Below, piece by piece: positions 7,338-17,260 of a DNA stretch of 39,551 nucleotides. Numbering within the stretch: the first letter of the stretch is position 1; the number at the start of each line of letters is the position of its first letter. The DNA is from Tannerella sp. GTDB lineage: Bacteria; Bacteroidota; Bacteroidia; Bacteroidales; Tannerellaceae. The position numbers and the translations under genes were made by a program. Under the pieces are notes generated by a model. That model did not search any database and was not told the origin of the DNA. It saw nothing but the letters and a program-made list of their open reading frames with translations. The DNA is taken from positions 1-39,551 of the forward strand of contig JAIROL010000036.1 of assembly GCA_031257565.1 (NCBI GenBank). Reading direction: 5' to 3'.

Positions 7338-7910
7338 ATGGAATACATTATTATATTTATCGCCGCCGTATTTGTTAACAATATTGTTTTGTCACAGTTC
7401 TTAGGAATCTGTCCGTTTCTCGGCGTATCGAAAAAAATCGACACGGCAACAGGCATGGGCATGGCTGTAACGTTTGTACTCACAATTGCTACGGTCGTTA
7501 CATTCCTTATACAGAAATATGCGCTTGACGCATTCGGGCTCGGATACCTTCAGACAATCGTATTTATTCTCATCATTGCTTCGTTAGTGCAAATGGTCGA
7601 AATAATACTGAAAAAAGTATCGCCGTCGCTCTATCAGGCGTTAGGCGTCTTCCTGCCCCTGATAACCACTAACTGTGCAATACTCGGAGTCGCCATACTT
7701 GTCATACAGAAAGAATATAACCTGATACAATCGGTCGTTTATGCCGTATCGACGGCTATTGGTTTTGCGCTTGCGCTGATTATCTTCGCGGGCATACGCG
7801 AAAAACTGGCGAGAACCCCTGTTCCGCAGGCCATGCAGGGCATACCTGTCGCCCTTATAACAGCCGGACTTCTCGCCATGGCGTTCATGGGATTCTCAGG
7901 AATTGTGTGA
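7338..7910 (+). CDS. rnfA: Rnf electron transport complex subunit A (membrane subunit)
   Basis: 190 residues, the partner of RnfE. The sequence has the family start (ALVNN-like AAVFVNNIVLSQFLGICPFLG) and the two expected cluster cysteines, Cys25 (LGICPFLGVS) and Cys113 (TTNCAILGVA). Six hydrophobic helices are visible. It closes the rnfBCDGEA order usual for Bacteroidota. Its last bases overlap the promoter of galE. Confidence 0.95.
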   Translation: MEYIIIFIAAVFVNNIVLSQFLGICPFLGVSKKIDTATGMGMAVTFVLTIATVVTFLIQKYALDAFGLGYLQTIVFILIIASLVQMVEIILKKVSPSLYQALGVFLPLITTNCAILGVAILVIQKEYNLIQSVVYAVSTAIGFALALIIFAGIREKLARTPVPQAMQGIPVALITAGLLAMAFMGFSGIV

Positions 7911-7933
7911 AAGAAAAATAGTTCGTAACTTTG
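7903..7933 (+). promoter_or_regulatory. galE promoter, overlapping the end of rnfA
   Basis: TTG at 7903-7905 and TAACTTTG at 7926-7933 are spaced by 20 bases. The -33 element lies inside the last rnfA codons. Transcription would start near 7940, about 14 bases before the galE ATG at 7954. galE can therefore be expressed independently of the rnf operon. Confidence 0.7.
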
Positions 7934-7953
7934 TCGGCTTAAAACATATCATC

Positions 7954-8976
7954 ATGAAGAAAAAAATATTAGTGACCGGAGGCGCCGGATACATTGGTTC
8001 GCATACCACAGTAGAACTACAGAATGCCGGATACGAAGTTGTTATTATCGACAACTTGTCAAATTCGAATATCAACGTCCTTGACGGAATAGAAAAAATT
8101 ACAGGCATACGCCCCGTTTTCTCGCAAACCGACTGCAACGACTCGAAAGCCGTTGAAAAAGTCATTACAGACAACCCGGACATTATCGGAGTCATTCACT
8201 TTGCCGCAAGCAAAGCGGTAGGAGAGTCCGTACAGAAACCGCTGTCGTATTACCGCAACAACTTAGTTTCACTGATCAACTTACTGGAGTTAATGCCGCA
8301 ACATTCTATCAAAGGGCTTGTATTCTCCTCCTCGTGTACGGTCTACGGCCAACCGGATATTCTCCCCGTTACGGAAAACGCGCCTGTCAAGCCGGCCACG
8401 TCGCCTTACGGAAACACGAAACAAATCAACGAAGAAATCATACGCGACACGATCTATGCCGGCGCTCCGTTCAAAAGTATCCTGTTACGATATTTCAACC
8501 CTATAGGCGCGCATCCGTCCGCAGAGATCGGAGAACTGCCTATCGGCGTACCCCAAAACCTGGTTCCGTTCCTTACGCAGACAGCGGCAGGCATACGCCC
8601 GGAACTAAGCGTATTCGGCGACGATTACGACACCCCTGACGGCTCCTGTATACGCGACTATATCCATGTCGTAGACCTGGCTAAAGCGCACGTCATTGCG
8701 ATCGACCGTATGCTCGGCGACAAATCAAAAGATAATCTTGAAATATTCAACCTCGGAACCGGAAACGGCGTTTCTGTTCTCGAACTGATCAATACATTCG
8801 AAAAAGCGACCGGAGTAAAAGCGCCCCATAAAATTGCAGGTCGGCGCGAAGGCGACATTGAAAAAGTGTGGGCCAACCCGAAACACGCAAACGAAGTACT
8901 CGGCTGGAAAGCGCAGGAAACGTTGGAGAACGCCCTTCGCTCCGCCTGGAAATGGCAACAAAAGTTAGCAAAATAA
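7954..8976 (+). CDS. galE: UDP-glucose 4-epimerase
   Basis: 340 residues from the ATG at 7954; a longer reading from a TTG at 7903 would start upstream of the transcription start and is rejected. GalE interconverts UDP-glucose and UDP-galactose using bound NAD and supplies galactose for surface polysaccharides. Visible features are the Rossmann motif GGAGYIGSH (residues 9-17), the serine strand FSSSCTVYG (124-132) and the catalytic pair Tyr152/Lys156 (PYGNTK). The C-terminal half has the usual substrate-binding segments (RYFNPIGAHPS, DGSCIRDYIHVVDLAKAH). Length and motifs are complete. Confidence 0.95.
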   Translation: MKKKILVTGGAGYIGSHTTVELQNAGYEVVIIDNLSNSNINVLDGIEKITGIRPVFSQTDCNDSKAVEKVITDNPDIIGVIHFAASKAVGESVQKPLSYYRNNLVSLINLLELMPQHSIKGLVFSSSCTVYGQPDILPVTENAPVKPATSPYGNTKQINEEIIRDTIYAGAPFKSILLRYFNPIGAHPSAEIGELPIGVPQNLVPFLTQTAAGIRPELSVFGDDYDTPDGSCIRDYIHVVDLAKAHVIAIDRMLGDKSKDNLEIFNLGTGNGVSVLELINTFEKATGVKAPHKIAGRREGDIEKVWANPKHANEVLGWKAQETLENALRSAWKWQQKLAK

Positions 8977-9242
8977 GTCTTTACTTACTTTGATAACCCT
9001 TATAAATCGCGCCAAAGAGGATTGAATGAAATTCACGATCGACCGACAAGATAGTATATGCCCTAAAAAACTGATTTACAAATAGTTAATAATAAATATA
9101 TTAAATTGACAAAAAAAAACTTAATAACAGACCCGAAAAAGAATGGGATTTTTATTGCCAAATAGAAAAAAATTACTACGTTTGCACGATCTGAAAATTA
9201 CATTTGCGACCTGAACGTGCGGCGTAAAAATATTAATTAATA
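8977..9242 (+). other. Intergenic region between galE and the giant surface protein
   Basis: An AT-rich stretch with no credible gene and no clear terminator hairpin. Its only recognisable element is the promoter at 9155-9184. Confidence 0.6.
9155..9184 (+). promoter_or_regulatory. Promoter of the giant T9SS surface protein
   Basis: TTG at 9155-9157 and TACGTTTG at 9177-9184 are separated by 19 bases, a good -33/-7 pair. Transcription would start near 9191, giving a leader of about 50 bases. Confidence 0.65.
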
Positions 9243-12200
9243 ATGAAAAAAATAACGTTACTAGCTGTCATAACAGTCTTTCTATTGATGGTCCGGAGCG
9301 CAAAGGCACAGACGTCCATGCCCGGCAATATAAGTAATACAAATACGCCTATCGCATGGCTTACGCCCGACAATTACAGTAACGGGACGTGGATAAACCT
9401 GATTACAACGACCGGAACAGTCGGTAATTTTACGCAACCCTGGACAACTGCGACAACAATTACGCCCGCGACAACGGTCGGTAATAATTTCCATCCGGCC
9501 GTAATGTTCAGACCTCCCGCATTTGAGGATGCTCCACACAGAATGATGTCGCAAAACATGATTGGTATAGCATCCGGTGAAGCTTTTACGGTTATCCTGA
9601 TATACAAACGCACGGAGTCTTCAGTTTTAGGGCCCTATCTCCATATTCTTAATTTCGGTGAACATGATGATTACGAAGATGATTATACGATATGCTATCC
9701 TACTTCCGGCAGTAATAGTTTATCTATGGGATGGACAACGACCGGAAGAAGTCTGGGCGCTGTGCCGAGTGGTACAACGCAACTTGTTACCATTGACAAC
9801 AACAACGGCGGAACAAATGGAACCGCAACAAACGGAATAAACTGGTATCTTAGCGGAGAATATAAGGGTAGCGCCTCTACTACTTCAGGCGGATCCGCCA
9901 ATACGGCCGGCTCTGGTAACGACTCCATCAACTTCAAAATCATAATGGGCAGTTCTCACTGGGAGGATAGAATTAACAGCAGCGGCGACGGCTCGCGTTC
10001 TTTTACAGGCGATATTCAGGAACTGATTATTTTGAAAAGAAACAGAACGTCCTACCCGTTTATGACAAGTACGGATCTGAATAAAATTCATTCTTACCTT
10101 GCCGTCAAATACGGAATTTCGCTTAACGGCAGCGACAATTACGTCAATTCGGACGGAACCGCCGTATGGAACAAAACGGCCAACAACGGCTACAACAATC
10201 ATATCTTCGGCATTGCGCGCGACGACGCTTACGGGCTGTATCAGAAACAGAGCCGGAGCGCAAGTCTTCCCTTTTTCACCGCATTCGTGGGCAACAACGT
10301 GATGCCTCTAAACAGCGGAAACACCAGCGGACGCCTGAACAACGGCGTCTATGCCATGTTCGGCAGCAACGGCGGCAATACCATTACCCTGTTAACCGAT
10401 CTTTCCGATCAGTATACGGCTTCCGGCTCTACCGAGAAACTGAACTATCGCAATAACCTGACATATAAGGTACAAATAACGGGAGCGTCGTCGCTGACGG
10501 TCAAACTCAAACCTGTGGAAAATATTTCCGTTCCCGAATATATGCTTATATCCGCCAATCCCGCTTTTCCCAACGACGCCACTACGGAGGTAATACCTTT
10601 CCGTGACGCCGTCGTGGAAAAGGAGTTACAGAACGGCGTTTATATCTCTTTTGCAGGCCACACCACGAGCTCCGGCCACGGACCGGGCGGCGTAGGCGGC
10701 AGCAACCTGCGTCTCTGGCTGCGCGCCGACGACGAAGCATCGCTTACCACAGAACTGCTACCAAGCGGTAGCGGTAAACTGCAGGACTATCCCGACGCAA
10801 CGGCAGGCGATATAGTGCCTGCCGTGTCGGAATGGAAAGACCTTGTTCGCGGACAGACCTACTCATACGCAATGGGGGGGGGCGCCACTACCGGCCACCT
10901 GGAACCGGTCTACCAGCAAAGCAATTATATGACGAACTTCCACCCCGCCTTGCGCTACTGGGGTAACGGGACAAGCAGATCTACCTGGCTGGGCAATACG
11001 GCAACAAATGTTTTCGATGTGAATCGCCCCGTAAAACACTCGGCTTTCTTTGTGGTAAACAACAACTTCGGCACAACCCACAACTGGATTTATACGATGA
11101 TGTTCGGCTCGGCTACTCTCGGTAGTTGGAATGGCCCGGGCTATGGCATGCAGAAACTTTCCTCTTCTTCTGCGGTTGTAGGACGTTTCAGGACAAACTC
11201 TACGGAAGGAGCCGGCGCCGTTAACCTGTTTAAACCGGACGCAACATCTATTTTAGGATATCATCACTGGTGGCCCAACGGAACGTCCAACCCCAGCAAC
11301 GTAAAATTCCGCTTTAACGGACTGGAGGATCAGATATCGGGTATCTTGAACGGCGATATCGGCCTGCAACAGGCGTCCATGATCGGACCCGGTTACGATG
11401 ACGACCGCGTGATATACGGCGTGATATCGGAAGTGATTATGTATGAAAACGAACTGCCCCAGGCTTCCATAAACCTTATCGAATCGTATCTGGCGCTCAA
11501 ATATGGTATTACCATTAACGATACGGTGAGTACCAAGCGTTTCGACTATAAGTTTTCTGACGGCACGATGCTATGGAACGGAAAGGCAAGCGGCACGGAA
11601 TGGGCTACCTACTACAACCGCGTGGCCGCCGTTATCCGCGACGACGCCTCCAACCTCTACAACCGTCAGAGCCATTCCACCAACGTAGGGTCCATCCTCC
11701 ACATGGGCGTGGCCGGCACGCGACTGGGAAAGAATGTCGATGTGGAATCTTTTGATTATGATACGGAAGCCGTCATCTGGGGCGACGATGCGGCTACCGG
11801 CGTTACGCAGATCGCCGTCCCCGACGATTGCGGCGATTTCGAACATATCTTCAACCGTAAATGGCTGATACATAAAAAGACCGAAAACGACCGCCCCATC
11901 CGTATGCTTGTCGGGGCGGAGAATAATTCCGGAAACCAGCTGGGACAGAACGCTACGGATGAACTCAATTTATACAACAAACTCACGAGCGGTTATGACG
12001 TAAGTTTGATCATTGCCGACTCGCCGGAGAAGCTGACGCCAGGACATCCGGACTACGGACAGTTCACGGCCGTCATACCGATGCAGTATCTCGACGACGA
12101 GCACCAGTGTTCCTATACTTTCAGCAACGAGATCACCTACGTCACCTTCGGTTACAAGGAAAACCGCGCCGGCTGCGCAGGCGAAGTGGAATTTGAAGGC

Positions 12201-15200
12201 GCGAAAACGTTCGACTGGACACAGTGGACGCGAACGAACTATGGTAGCGCCTTTGGCATTCGCACACAAGGCGCCCGCGACCTGGGCGACGGCGTTCAGG
12301 TTACGGGAACAACCATTGAATACCAGAACGGCGTCGGCGTTCCCGCCTGGTACCCGTCCGTTACCGGCAGCCCCGTCGCGGGCAGTTTATATCTGCAACG
12401 ACAGAACGGCGCGCTCAACAGCGAAGTAACCGTAACCATCGAATTCAATACGCCCGTATCTCCGGAGTTTTCCATCTACGACATAGACGGCTATCAGAAT
12501 CGCCACGAAAAGATAACGATTACGGGCGAATGCGGCGGAGGAAGCGTATCTCCCGATCTGTCCTACGCCGGCGCCCCCGGCTCGGCCTCTTACATTATAA
12601 GCGGCAATACCGCAAAAGCATCCATAAGCCACGACGTATCGCTGTCCAGTAAAAACGGACAGCTGAACGTGGCGTTCCGGGAAGGCGTAAAAAAGATTGT
12701 TATCGTCTATTCCATTGTGGACAATCCGCCGCTGTCGTCGCCGCTGTTCAACAGATTAGTCATCACTCCTATCAAACTGCGCCGGATACCGCCGCTTCCC
12801 CTAATCAACGAAGACGGCCTGTCGTTCGCTAAAGACGTCGCCGAGCGCGAGATCACTACCTGCGATCCGGCGGTCTATTCGTTCTACATACGGAACGTGA
12901 ACTGCAATGCAAAATACGTGAATTTACGCGACACCCTGCCCGCCGGCATGAAATGGCAAGCCGGAATTGGTATAGGCGCCGCCAAGCCGCTGGACATGAC
13001 GCATATCGATTTCAACAGCTATGAAGGGGTAGACACCCTGCGTATCGACAGCGTGCTTGTTCCCGGCTCCGATGTGCTGAGGCTGACCTTAACCGCGAGA
13101 CTCGACAAAAACGCCGTGCCGCCGGAAGGGAAACGCTTTAACAATCATGCCTGGTTAGAATACGATCAGATTGTGAGAAGCATACCCCTGCCCCGCAAAC
13201 AACAAAGCGTCGACCGCGAAACGCTCGCAAACGAAACATGGTTTGACGCTATCTGGACGGAACCGCTGGATTCGGTAAAATCGAGCATCTCGATCGACAG
13301 GGACCATTATGTCGAAGACTGTGAAATAACTGTTACCGTCACGCTGGACAATCGCGCTATGACCCCGATAACAGATTCCTATCTTGACTTCCGTTTTGAT
13401 GCGGGTTTCACATACGTAAATTCCAGTTTCTCCTCGAGCATAACGGGCGCTCCGGTACCGGTTGTCACCTCTCCGTTAATAGACAGTACGCTGTCGATAG
13501 CCGGCAGCGCGGACGGCTCTACCGGCTTCACGATTCCGGCGGAGGGAGCGACGTTCTCATTCAAGTTGAAAGCGCCTTCTCATGCTAACCTGGTGTACAC
13601 TTCGGGGGGCGATGTTGCGCCTTTGAGTATCGATTACGAATTTACCAGCCTGACGAGCGATCCCTGCGTACTGCGGAGCATAACCGACCTGTCCGGCCTG
13701 ATACAGACGCCGTATAAATACCTTGTGGCATACGACGACTATGTGACCACCATACCCGGTGCAACGATAAAGATAGCCATACTTGAGAACGATTCCATCC
13801 CGGGCAGCTGTCAGCCGTTGACGCCTGTTATCACAAAGTCTCCCGCATCCGGCGTCGCTTCTATCGTACCGACAAACGACAGCATCCTTTATGCGCCCGG
13901 GAACAGCGGTTCCAACGATACATTAACTTACAGCATCACATGCAACGGCGAGACAAGCCAGGCAAACGTGTATATCACGATACAGGATTATCCCGGCGAC
14001 GTCGTCAATGAGAATTGCTTTACCGAGCCGCCGGCGATGGCGTGGGGCATCAAGACGGAATGGTCGTCGGGAGGCGGCGTGTCGTTTCGTAACATACCTT
14101 TTGTAGGCGACCTCGACGACGACGAGATTCCCGAGATCGTATGTTTCGGAACGGCCGGCCAGGGCGGGCTTACTGATAATTTAGGCGGCGGCGCCACGCT
14201 CGCTACGATTTTGGTATACGACGGCAGTTCCAAAGATCTTAAAACCCAAATAACGCTCCCTTCGCCCGTCAGCGGATGGGACGCCGCCGCATACGGATTA
14301 GTCAAGTTGCCCGACAGGACAGGACTGATCGTTGTAGCATGCGTGGACCTTAAATTGCGGGCTTACGATATAACGACCTATCCCGGAACGCCCGGGAACC
14401 CCGGAACGGGAAATCTTGTATGGACTTCGGACTATGATTATTCGAGCGATCCGATGGATTTTGCCGTCAACGTCGGATTTGCCGATTTTAACGGCGACGG
14501 ACATCCCGAAATATATGTCCGGAATAAAATTTACGACGCGGCAAGCGGAAAATTACTGAAAACGGCAAGCGGCGGGAACAATACCGGCTCGGCATGGTCG
14601 CATCTGTCTAATAGAACTTCGGGCAGAAAACTCTCCTCTCCGATAGCCGCCGACGTCATTGGCGACGCCTGTCCGGAACTGATACTGGGCAACGAAATAT
14701 ACAGCGTCGTTCTCAGTCCCGACAGAAGCAAAATCGGCGTCGACACAATCGTCAATTCCGTAACGCGGGCTCCGGGCGCTATGGGACGGGTAACGCCTCC
14801 GGCGGGAGTTGCGGAAGACGGTCATGCGCAGGTCGCAGATTTCAATAAGGATGGACGCCCGGATATTTTTATCAGCAATCGCGACGGTACTGCCGCTGCC
14901 GGAACTGTTTCTGGATATGTCTGGGACGTCCATAACGGAAAGATAAGCGCCCCGTTCAATATACCGTGCGATTTTAGCGGTAAAAGCATCCCGCTGATAG
15001 CCGACGTCGATAACGACGGAGCGCTGGAGATTGTTATCCAAAGCGGAGTAGCCGGCAGCGCCGATAAAATCCGGTGCTATAAATACAACCCCGTAACCAT
15101 GACCTTTTCCTTGTTATGGGAAATTGCTCCCGACGAAGATTCTTTCTCGAACAGTATGACTTTGTTTGATTTTAATCAGGACGGGATGAACGAAGTGCTG

Positions 15201-17159
15201 ATTACCGACCAGAAAGAAGTTCGTATCTTCAACGGCAGCGGTAAAAGTCACATAACGCATAACGACACTGTAGCGGTCTATCAAATGGCGGCGATGGCAT
15301 TTACCGAAACAACCATCATGCAGTATCCCATCATTGCCGACGTTGACAACGACGGCAGCGCCGAAATAGTCGCCTGCGGCACAAACGAACTCAGCGAAAC
15401 GATCCTGAGGACTTTCGAATCGGCATATTCCAATAATCCGTGGGCGCCGGCGCGAAAAGTCTGGAACCAGTACATGTACAATGTGGTCAATGTGAACGAG
15501 GACTTAACGATACCGCCATATCAGTTTAATCCGGCAACCGTCTTCCCCGGCGCCGACGGTATCGTCGGCAGCGCCGACGATGTTCGCCCCTACAACAACT
15601 TCCTGCAGCAACAAACGAAATTGAATATCAAGGGTACTCCTCTCTGGCTTACGCCCGACGCTCACCCGAAATCCCACAGCAGCGACGTCATTTCCGGCAA
15701 TAACTCGATAATCGTGACAATCCATATTGAAAATTTAGGCGCCGCCGCCATCAAGTCGCCGGTTTATGTGACATTATATGGAGACACCGTCAAGTCGTCC
15801 AGGATATTAGCGACCAATTTCATTAATAGAGAAATTAATTCCGGCGAAACGGACGAGTTAGACATTATAATTCCGGATATAACGCAGCTGCCTCCGTTTG
15901 TTAATGTCATAGCCCGCGTTAACGATAACGGGACGACGTTCCCTTACCAAATAGAATGTGATACTGCGAATAATAAGATTACGCTGATTAATACCCTCCT
16001 GAGCCAGTATATGGAGAAAAATGCGACGGTTCGGATTACCCCCCCCGTCAGTGATAAGGGAATTTACGAGAATCCCGTATCTATTCTTTATAACGAAACG
16101 ATCAAATACGAAATAACAGTGATAAATCCGGTGGCTAATCCGGATATCGTGATCCGTGATACGCTTCCGCCTTATCTAAGGTATAAGAGTGGCACCGCCA
16201 ATCCGAGTACGCCGTCCGGCGTGTTTTCTATCACAACTCACGGGACTAATCCGGTGCAGGATGTTCTTACCTGGTCGATCGGAATTAACCATAGCGCATC
16301 CGACACAGTAAGTTTCGAGGCTACTACCGTATCCGGCGTAAACGCATCCCAGCCCCTGTACTTCAACCAGGCATGGGTACTTCTTGACAATACGATTAAT
16401 GTACCCACCAACTATACCTATCATCAGGGCGCAGGCACGAGTATAGTGACCTTCTCCGCCGGGTATGGAGGCAATATCTACAATGCCGACCCGCAGGTAA
16501 TCGACTACAGCACGTCAGCCGGCACAGGCATACTGGTTGCCCCCGACGAAGGGTACCATTTTGTCGGCTGGAGCCATGACGACTACACCTCGCATCGCGG
16601 CAAGTCAATCAAGGCGCAATCGGGTATTATGCATTATGATACGCTTGTAATTTTCGGCAATGTGGAACTTCGCGCCAACTTTGAGCCGGAGCGTTACCCG
16701 ATCCGCTATTACCTGAACGGCAGCGTCAACGACGAGAGCAATCCGGTTGCGTATACAGTCGAATCTGCTCCGCTGACGCTCGCAGCCCCCTTGAAGGAAG
16801 GCGATGTTTTCGTCGGATGGACAGGGACAAACGGCGAGGAACCGCAAGCGATCGTAACAATCCCGAAAGGCTTGACCGGCGAAGTGGCGTATTATGCCAA
16901 CTTCCTGTATAGCGGCCGCGAAGATATCGTGCCGGAAAAGACGAAAGCGGATAGAATATGGTCTGCCGGCAACGAAGCGTATATTTATACGTCCCGACCC
17001 GGCAGTATTGTCAGGATCTTTACGCCGAACGGCGTCCTGCGCCGCCAGCATACGATCCTCTCCGAAGGTTTAACGAAACTCAAACTTGAACCGGGAATTT
17101 ATATCGTCGCCCTTAACAATGGCGCAGGGCAAAAAATAATTATCGGCCAATCTTTCTGA
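9243..17159 (+). CDS. Giant multidomain cell-surface protein with FG-GAP repeats and T9SS sorting domain
   Basis: 2638 residues. A signal peptide (ending SAKAQ) is followed by two tandem lectin-like modules. Each ends in a related segment, SYLAVKYGISLNGSDNY near residue 280 and ESYLALKYGITIND near 742, then a 'R-D-D-A-x-x-L-Y-x-x-Q-S' motif; the second module opens with LRLWLRADDEAS. DUF11-like segments occur near 1210 (LRDTLPAGMKW) and 2290 (IRDTLPPYLRY), and an Ig/cadherin-like stretch near 1495-1580. Residues about 1620-2045 hold seven FG-GAP/VCBS-type calcium-loop repeats such as DFNGDGHPEIYV, DFNKDGRPDIFI and DVDNDGSAEIVA. Near 2400-2500 are InlB-like repeats (GYHFVGWSHD, GDVFVGWTG). The end (about 2576-2638) is a T9SS type A sorting domain finishing GIYIVALNNGAGQKIIIG. 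The protein is likely exported by T9SS and surface-anchored; adhesion is inferred, the ligand unknown. It carries G9 and C8 runs. Confidence 0.88.
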   Translation: MKKITLLAVITVFLLMVRSAKAQTSMPGNISNTNTPIAWLTPDNYSNGTWINLITTTGTVGNFTQPWTTATTITPATTVGNNFHPAVMFRPPAFEDAPHRMMSQNMIGIASGEAFTVILIYKRTESSVLGPYLHILNFGEHDDYEDDYTICYPTSGSNSLSMGWTTTGRSLGAVPSGTTQLVTIDNNNGGTNGTATNGINWYLSGEYKGSASTTSGGSANTAGSGNDSINFKIIMGSSHWEDRINSSGDGSRSFTGDIQELIILKRNRTSYPFMTSTDLNKIHSYLAVKYGISLNGSDNYVNSDGTAVWNKTANNGYNNHIFGIARDDAYGLYQKQSRSASLPFFTAFVGNNVMPLNSGNTSGRLNNGVYAMFGSNGGNTITLLTDLSDQYTASGSTEKLNYRNNLTYKVQITGASSLTVKLKPVENISVPEYMLISANPAFPNDATTEVIPFRDAVVEKELQNGVYISFAGHTTSSGHGPGGVGGSNLRLWLRADDEASLTTELLPSGSGKLQDYPDATAGDIVPAVSEWKDLVRGQTYSYAMGGGATTGHLEPVYQQSNYMTNFHPALRYWGNGTSRSTWLGNTATNVFDVNRPVKHSAFFVVNNNFGTTHNWIYTMMFGSATLGSWNGPGYGMQKLSSSSAVVGRFRTNSTEGAGAVNLFKPDATSILGYHHWWPNGTSNPSNVKFRFNGLEDQISGILNGDIGLQQASMIGPGYDDDRVIYGVISEVIMYENELPQASINLIESYLALKYGITINDTVSTKRFDYKFSDGTMLWNGKASGTEWATYYNRVAAVIRDDASNLYNRQSHSTNVGSILHMGVAGTRLGKNVDVESFDYDTEAVIWGDDAATGVTQIAVPDDCGDFEHIFNRKWLIHKKTENDRPIRMLVGAENNSGNQLGQNATDELNLYNKLTSGYDVSLIIADSPEKLTPGHPDYGQFTAVIPMQYLDDEHQCSYTFSNEITYVTFGYKENRAGCAGEVEFEGAKTFDWTQWTRTNYGSAFGIRTQGARDLGDGVQVTGTTIEYQNGVGVPAWYPSVTGSPVAGSLYLQRQNGALNSEVTVTIEFNTPVSPEFSIYDIDGYQNRHEKITITGECGGGSVSPDLSYAGAPGSASYIISGNTAKASISHDVSLSSKNGQLNVAFREGVKKIVIVYSIVDNPPLSSPLFNRLVITPIKLRRIPPLPLINEDGLSFAKDVAEREITTCDPAVYSFYIRNVNCNAKYVNLRDTLPAGMKWQAGIGIGAAKPLDMTHIDFNSYEGVDTLRIDSVLVPGSDVLRLTLTARLDKNAVPPEGKRFNNHAWLEYDQIVRSIPLPRKQQSVDRETLANETWFDAIWTEPLDSVKSSISIDRDHYVEDCEITVTVTLDNRAMTPITDSYLDFRFDAGFTYVNSSFSSSITGAPVPVVTSPLIDSTLSIAGSADGSTGFTIPAEGATFSFKLKAPSHANLVYTSGGDVAPLSIDYEFTSLTSDPCVLRSITDLSGLIQTPYKYLVAYDDYVTTIPGATIKIAILENDSIPGSCQPLTPVITKSPASGVASIVPTNDSILYAPGNSGSNDTLTYSITCNGETSQANVYITIQDYPGDVVNENCFTEPPAMAWGIKTEWSSGGGVSFRNIPFVGDLDDDEIPEIVCFGTAGQGGLTDNLGGGATLATILVYDGSSKDLKTQITLPSPVSGWDAAAYGLVKLPDRTGLIVVACVDLKLRAYDITTYPGTPGNPGTGNLVWTSDYDYSSDPMDFAVNVGFADFNGDGHPEIYVRNKIYDAASGKLLKTASGGNNTGSAWSHLSNRTSGRKLSSPIAADVIGDACPELILGNEIYSVVLSPDRSKIGVDTIVNSVTRAPGAMGRVTPPAGVAEDGHAQVADFNKDGRPDIFISNRDGTAAAGTVSGYVWDVHNGKISAPFNIPCDFSGKSIPLIADVDNDGALEIVIQSGVAGSADKIRCYKYNPVTMTFSLLWEIAPDEDSFSNSMTLFDFNQDGMNEVLITDQKEVRIFNGSGKSHITHNDTVAVYQMAAMAFTETTIMQYPIIADVDNDGSAEIVACGTNELSETILRTFESAYSNNPWAPARKVWNQYMYNVVNVNEDLTIPPYQFNPATVFPGADGIVGSADDVRPYNNFLQQQTKLNIKGTPLWLTPDAHPKSHSSDVISGNNSIIVTIHIENLGAAAIKSPVYVTLYGDTVKSSRILATNFINREINSGETDELDIIIPDITQLPPFVNVIARVNDNGTTFPYQIECDTANNKITLINTLLSQYMEKNATVRITPPVSDKGIYENPVSILYNETIKYEITVINPVANPDIVIRDTLPPYLRYKSGTANPSTPSGVFSITTHGTNPVQDVLTWSIGINHSASDTVSFEATTVSGVNASQPLYFNQAWVLLDNTINVPTNYTYHQGAGTSIVTFSAGYGGNIYNADPQVIDYSTSAGTGILVAPDEGYHFVGWSHDDYTSHRGKSIKAQSGIMHYDTLVIFGNVELRANFEPERYPIRYYLNGSVNDESNPVAYTVESAPLTLAAPLKEGDVFVGWTGTNGEEPQAIVTIPKGLTGEVAYYANFLYSGREDIVPEKTKADRIWSAGNEAYIYTSRPGSIVRIFTPNGVLRRQHTILSEGLTKLKLEPGIYIVALNNGAGQKIIIGQSF

Positions 17160-17260
17160 AACCGTTTACAAGTTCCATGAACAGTAAAATATACCGAATC
17201 GACTCGGGTTCAGCATGTACCTGCGGGGACCGATGAATAAGGCGACAACCATTAACTTCT

